Positions 6,324 to 8,806 of a stretch of 8,806 nt of DNA are shown here, piece after piece. Numbering within the stretch: position 1 is the stretch's first letter; each line of letters opens with the position of its first letter. The notes under the pieces were generated by a model. That model was not told the DNA's origin. It saw only the letters and a list, made by a program, of their open reading frames with translations, and did not search any database. Both the position numbers and the translations under genes were made by a program. This DNA is from Bacteroidota bacterium (GTDB lineage: Bacteria > Bacteroidota > Bacteroidia > Chitinophagales > Chitinophagaceae): NCBI GenBank assembly GCA_023386395.1, contig JAEWJV010000119.1, positions 1-8,806 on the forward strand, given 5' to 3'.

Positions 6324-7166
6324 GTGATTAAAACTATTTGTGTTTGCGGCGCCGGAACCATGGGCAGCGGAATTACACAGGTTATTGCATCAAACAACAT
6401 TCATGTAATTCAGTTTGATGTGAATGGAAGCATGCTTGAAAAAAGTAAAACTTCCATTACAAATAATCTTCAAAAACTTGTTGACAAAGGCAGGTTTCAG
6501 CAAGCGCAAAAAAAAGATATACTGCAACGTATTGTATTTACATCTTCTATAGAAGATTGTGTGGGTGAATTGATTATAGAAGCTGTTGTGGAAGATAAGC
6601 TCATTAAACAAAGTTTATTTGATGAACTTGCCGTCATCAACACTGATGCTGCCATTTTTGCAACCAATACATCATCTATTTCCATTACAGCACTAAGCAG
6701 CGGAAAGCAGTATGCCCCTCGTTTTGCGGGCCTGCATTTTTTTAATCCGGCATCTTTAATGAAGCTGGTGGAAATCATTCGTACGGTGCATACAACTGAT
6801 GATGTTATTAATACATTAAAAAAGATTACTGAGCAATTAGGTAAAACCGCAGTTGTGTGTAATGATGCACCTGGGTTTATTGTAAACCGTGTGGCAAGGC
6901 ATTATTATCTTGAAGCCATGCAGATTGCCGAAAAAGGTATTGCAGATATAAATAACATTGATACAATAATGGAAGCCACCGGCTTTAAAATGGGCCCTTT
7001 TAAATTGATGGATTTAATTGGACTTGATGTAAATTATGCGGTAAGCAATATTGTATGGGATGATCTCGGCAGGCCTGAGCGCTTAAAACCTTCGCGTTTG
7101 CAAAAAGATAAAGTGGATGCCAACGAGCTTGGCAAAAAGAGCGGTAAAGGTTTTTATGAATATTGA
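6324..7166 (+). CDS. 3-hydroxyacyl-CoA dehydrogenase, 3-hydroxybutyryl-CoA dehydrogenase type
   Basis: From GTG 6324 the product has 280 residues, the usual size for the single-function short-chain enzyme. It oxidises (S)-3-hydroxyacyl-CoA with NAD in the cytoplasm, in beta-oxidation, butanoate or phenylacetate-type pathways. The NAD-binding loop is CGAGTMGSG near the N-terminus. Counting from GTG, the catalytic set is Ser117 (NTSS), His138 (HFFNP), Glu150 (VEII) and Asn188 (IVNR). The spacing His to Glu of 12 and His to Asn of 50 equals that of the well-studied mammalian enzyme. The C-terminal domain has FKLMDLIGLDVNYAV and ends LGKKSGKGFYEY. No ATG lies upstream in frame before the stop at 6309-6311; the start is GTG 6324 or TTG 6318, and GTG is preferred because it gives the common MIKTICVCGAG beginning. 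Chain-length preference and pathway are not shown by the sequence. Confidence 0.9.
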   Translation: MIKTICVCGAGTMGSGITQVIASNNIHVIQFDVNGSMLEKSKTSITNNLQKLVDKGRFQQAQKKDILQRIVFTSSIEDCVGELIIEAVVEDKLIKQSLFDELAVINTDAAIFATNTSSISITALSSGKQYAPRFAGLHFFNPASLMKLVEIIRTVHTTDDVINTLKKITEQLGKTAVVCNDAPGFIVNRVARHYYLEAMQIAEKGIADINNIDTIMEATGFKMGPFKLMDLIGLDVNYAVSNIVWDDLGRPERLKPSRLQKDKVDANELGKKSGKGFYEY

Positions 7167-7218
7167 ACAGCATAATTGGCCCGGCTGTTAAAAGATAAGC
7201 AATTTGTTTTTGAGGAAT

Positions 7219-7226
7219 TAAATTTG
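7219..7226 (+). promoter_or_regulatory. -7 promoter box (TAnnTTTG) before the 58-residue gene
   Basis: TAAATTTG matches the Bacteroidota -7 consensus TAnnTTTG perfectly and lies 21 bases before ATG 7248, which suits a short leader. No TTG is found at the usual -33 distance, so the site is only a candidate. It supports the ATG at 7248 over the TTG at 7176, which would lie upstream of the promoter. Confidence 0.5.
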
Positions 7227-7247
7227 CTTTCATTCGAAATAAAAAAT

Positions 7248-7424
7248 ATGCAGGAACTTATTGATAAATTAATAAATGAAGCAGGCCTTACCGATAAGCA
7301 GGCCTTGCAAGCCATAACAATTGTGAAAGATTTTGCGAAAAGCAAATTTCCTATGTTTGGCGGCGCTATAGAAAAAGCCTTTGCCAAACACAGTAAAAAA
7401 GAAGATGAAGATTTTCTTGATTAA
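7248..7424 (+). CDS. Small acidic-tailed protein of unknown function, 58 residues
   Basis: The product begins MQELIDKLINEAGLTDKQAL and ends in the acidic KKEDEDFLD. It is predicted mostly helical, with an amphipathic first half, an FPMFGGAIEKAF segment (34-45), no signal peptide, no membrane helix and no cysteine. I do not recognise a named family; the look is of small conserved cytoplasmic proteins of Bacteroidota. The ATG at 7248 is chosen because a -7 box sits 21 bases upstream and because the region before it reads poorly as protein. A TTG at 7176 would give 82 residues. It lies 81 bases after the dehydrogenase gene and 34 bases before the LpxH-like gene, all on one strand, so it may be carried on the same transcript. 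Confidence 0.68.
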   Translation: MQELIDKLINEAGLTDKQALQAITIVKDFAKSKFPMFGGAIEKAFAKHSKKEDEDFLD

Positions 7425-7458
7425 TCTTCCATTATTTCCACCTAATGTTTAAGCTTTA

Positions 7459-8217
7459 ATGGAGTTATTGCCCGGCAAAAAAATTTACTTTCTCTCCGAT
7501 TTCCATCTGGGCGCTCCTGATTTTGCGGCAAGCCTGGTAAGGGAAAAAAAGATTGTTGCTTTTTTGGAAAGTGTGCGTCATGATGCTGCGGCCATAATTA
7601 TTGGTGGTGATGTGTTTGACTTTTGGTATGAATATAAAACGGTCGTTCCAAAACATTTTGTACGGCTGCTTGGCAAGCTGGCAGAGATAACTGACAGCGG
7701 CATTCCTTTTATGCTTTTTGCCGGCAACCACGATATGTGGATGCGGGATTATTTTCAAACCGAATTGAACATACCGGTTTACTTTGAACCGAGAACTTTT
7801 ACATGGAATAATAAAAAGTTTTTTATCGGTCATGGCGATGGTTTGGGGCCGGGAGATCATGGCTATAAATTCCTTAAAAAAATATTCAGAAATAAATTCT
7901 GCCAATGGTCGTTTGGACAATTGCACCCAACCTGGGGCATGCGACTTGCCAATTATTTCAGCAGGAAAAGCAGGCAAAAAACAGGCTCGTCCGATGCTGT
8001 TTTTTTAGGGGAGGATAATGAATGGCTGGTTATATTTTGCAGGGAAGTGCTGGCAAAAGAACATTTTGATTATTTCATTTTCGGCCATCGCCATCTGCCT
8101 TTAAAAATTAAGCTTAACGATAACGCTGAATACATTAACCTCGGCGACTGGATCACACATTTTACCTACGCTGTATTTGACGGCAGCACCGTTGAATTGA
8201 AGAAATGGGAAGAGTAG
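7459..8217 (+). CDS. lpxH: LpxH-like UDP-2,3-diacylglucosamine diphosphatase (metallophosphoesterase)
   Basis: The product has 252 residues, close to the usual 240-260. All five calcineurin-type metal motifs are present in order: SDFHLG (Asp14, His16), GGDVFDFW (Asp51, Asp54), GNHDMW (Asn90, His91), GHGD (His125, Asp127) and GHRH (His210, His212). The GGDVFDFW motif and a central, probably helical insertion (about 130-190, including HGYKFLKKIFRN and WSFGQLHPTWGMRLANYFS) are typical of the LpxH group. LpxH removes UMP from UDP-2,3-diacylglucosamine to give lipid X in lipid A synthesis, at the inner face of the cytoplasmic membrane. E. coli LpxH has GNRD in the third motif, while this protein has GNHD, the general calcineurin form seen in many Bacteroidota homologues. 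The substrate is therefore inferred from the family. It starts at ATG 7459, 34 bases after the small gene, and ends 46 bases before the rnpB -7 box. Confidence 0.8.
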   Translation: MELLPGKKIYFLSDFHLGAPDFAASLVREKKIVAFLESVRHDAAAIIIGGDVFDFWYEYKTVVPKHFVRLLGKLAEITDSGIPFMLFAGNHDMWMRDYFQTELNIPVYFEPRTFTWNNKKFFIGHGDGLGPGDHGYKFLKKIFRNKFCQWSFGQLHPTWGMRLANYFSRKSRQKTGSSDAVFLGEDNEWLVIFCREVLAKEHFDYFIFGHRHLPLKIKLNDNAEYINLGDWITHFTYAVFDGSTVELKKWEE

Positions 8218-8263
8218 CAGCTTGCTATTTTATTTCAGAATATATCAGCCAAAAAATTACCAG

Positions 8264-8271
8264 TAGTTTTG
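8264..8271 (+). promoter_or_regulatory. -7 promoter box (TAnnTTTG) of rnpB
   Basis: TAGTTTTG is a perfect match to the Bacteroidota -7 consensus. It ends six bases before 8277, where the RNase P RNA P1 helix begins, which is the distance expected for a transcription start. A TTG at the normal -33 distance is not seen. Confidence 0.65.
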
Positions 8272-8276
8272 CATTA

Positions 8277-8600
8277 CTACAAACCCGTGCTATCGTTCCA
8301 ATTTATTGGGAAGGAAAGTCCGGACAGTACAGGGCAGCCCACCATGTGTTAAACATGGCTTTCCCGGTTTTCGGGAAAAGAGAAAGTGCCACAGAAAATA
8401 ACTGTTTCGCTTTAAGCGGAATGAGGGTGAAAACGTGAGGTAAGAGCTCACGTTCTGTTGCAGTAATGCAACAGGAGGGTAAACCTTGGGCGCTGCAATG
8501 CCACGTAAAGAAGCTATAGAGTTGCCCGCTCTGCTTCGGGGTAGGCAGCACAGATAAATGATAGCGTAAAACAGAATCCGGCTTACGGGGTTTGTAGTTT
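8277..8600 (+). ncRNA. rnpB: RNase P RNA, bacterial type A
   Basis: This is the catalytic RNA that trims the 5' leader of tRNA precursors. Signature segments occur in order: GGAAAGTCCGG (8313-8323), AGTGCCACAGAAAA (from 8385), GAGGGTGAAAAC (from 8423), GTAAGAG (8440-8446), GGAGGGTAAACC (8474-8485), AGATAAATGATAGCG (8552-8566) and ACAGAATCCGGCTTA (8571-8585). Perfect local hairpins include CCATGT/ACATGG (8342-8358), TTTCCCG/CGGGAAA (8360-8378), CGTGAG/CTCACG (8434-8452) and CTGTTGCA/TGCAACAG (8455-8474). The ends are set by P1: CTACAAACCCGT (8277-8288) pairs with ACGGGGTTTGTAG (8585-8597) with one bulged base, and six T residues follow (8598-8603), suggesting that P1 also serves in termination. 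The exact 3' end is uncertain by a few bases. Short open frames crossing this region are not genes. Confidence 0.95.
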
Positions 8601-8652
8601 TTTAAGATCAACAATTACTGCTGGTAATACATTAAATAGAAATGAAGCCGGT

Positions 8653-8806
8653 TTAATGCGGAGGCCTGCGTTTTAATACGCCGCCTGCTGTTTCCTTTAT
8701 GGTACCGGCAAATACAAATGCCTTCGGATCTTCAGCATATACAAGGTTTTTAAGCTTGCGCATTTCAAGCCTGCTTATTACGGTAAAGATGATATCAACA
8801 TCGGTA
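8653..8806 (-). CDS. YitT family membrane protein, C-terminal DUF2179 domain (partial)
   Basis: Only the last 50 residues are inside the window; the gene enters from the right edge and stops at TAA (8653-8655). The visible part, TDVDIIFTVISRLEMRKLKN, LVYAEDPKAFVFAGTIKETA and GGVLKRR, fits the cytosolic DUF2179 domain that ends YitT-type proteins, in particular the xxFVFxxxIKEAxGG pattern. The full proteins have about 290 residues with five or six membrane helices before this domain, and their transport role is not settled. The gene converges on rnpB with about 50 bases between; no hairpin terminator is visible in that spacer. Confidence 0.85.
   Translation of the reverse strand, partial: TDVDIIFTVISRLEMRKLKNLVYAEDPKAFVFAGTIKETAGGVLKRRPPH

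Noticed and set aside
7176..7178. TTG start giving an 82-residue form of the small gene
   Set aside because: It would place the perfect -7 box inside the gene, and ATG 7248 gives a cleaner protein start.
7465..7977. Minus-strand open frame of 170 codons inside lpxH
   Set aside because: It is antisense to a gene with all five catalytic motifs and has no recognisable protein features.
8205..8438. Plus-strand open frame overlapping the lpxH end and rnpB
   Set aside because: It overlaps two well-supported genes and shows no family likeness.
8303..8614. Minus-strand open frame of 103 codons
   Set aside because: It lies wholly across the RNase P RNA gene, whose structured sequence explains it.

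Overview
The window looks like chromosomal DNA from a Bacteroidota bacterium, most likely of the Chitinophagaceae or a close relative. The reasons are the gene families present (a DUF4294 protein, a long CcmF, a YitT/DUF2179 protein, a GH109-type oxidoreductase-fold glycosidase), start codons with little Shine-Dalgarno sequence, and two perfect TAnnTTTG -7 boxes of the kind known from this phylum. The family-level placement is inference. No mobile element, tRNA or CRISPR array is visible.

Positions 1-519 hold the 3' end of a GH109-like alpha-N-acetylgalactosaminidase gene, closed by a strong intrinsic terminator (574-604). The gap 520-1233 has no supportable gene. It contains the most unusual feature of the window: 18 units of exactly 21 bp (655-1032), each a conserved 7-bp head plus a 14-bp variable tail. 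The first nine units carry an AAGAGTA-type head and the last nine an invariant ATGGTCA head, and the change happens without any loss of phase. Related GC-rich palindromes lie on both sides in opposite orientation.

Positions 1234-4173 encode cytochrome c maturation proteins: a CcmE haem chaperone in which the usual haem-binding His is replaced by Cys (CxxxY type), then a long CcmF haem lyase. A secreted DUF4294 protein follows (4243-4905). Next comes a short array of ten 7-bp units (4908-4977), the spacer between two converging genes.

Positions 5036-6201 on the minus strand form a two-gene unit with a 4-bp ATGA overlap: a MerR-type regulator with a long Lys/Pro-rich N-terminus, and a secreted thioredoxin-fold protein with only one cysteine. 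Diverging from it on the plus strand are a 3-hydroxyacyl-CoA (3-hydroxybutyryl-CoA) dehydrogenase with a non-ATG start, a 58-residue unknown protein with its own -7 box, and an LpxH-like metallophosphoesterase of lipid A synthesis. After these come the RNase P RNA gene rnpB (about 8277-8600) and, converging on it, the C-terminus of a YitT-family membrane protein (8653-8806, minus).

Most of the window is housekeeping: cytochrome c assembly, fatty-acid/CoA metabolism, outer-membrane lipid synthesis and tRNA processing. The unexplained content is the 21-bp array, followed by the CcmE Cys variant and the heptamer array.
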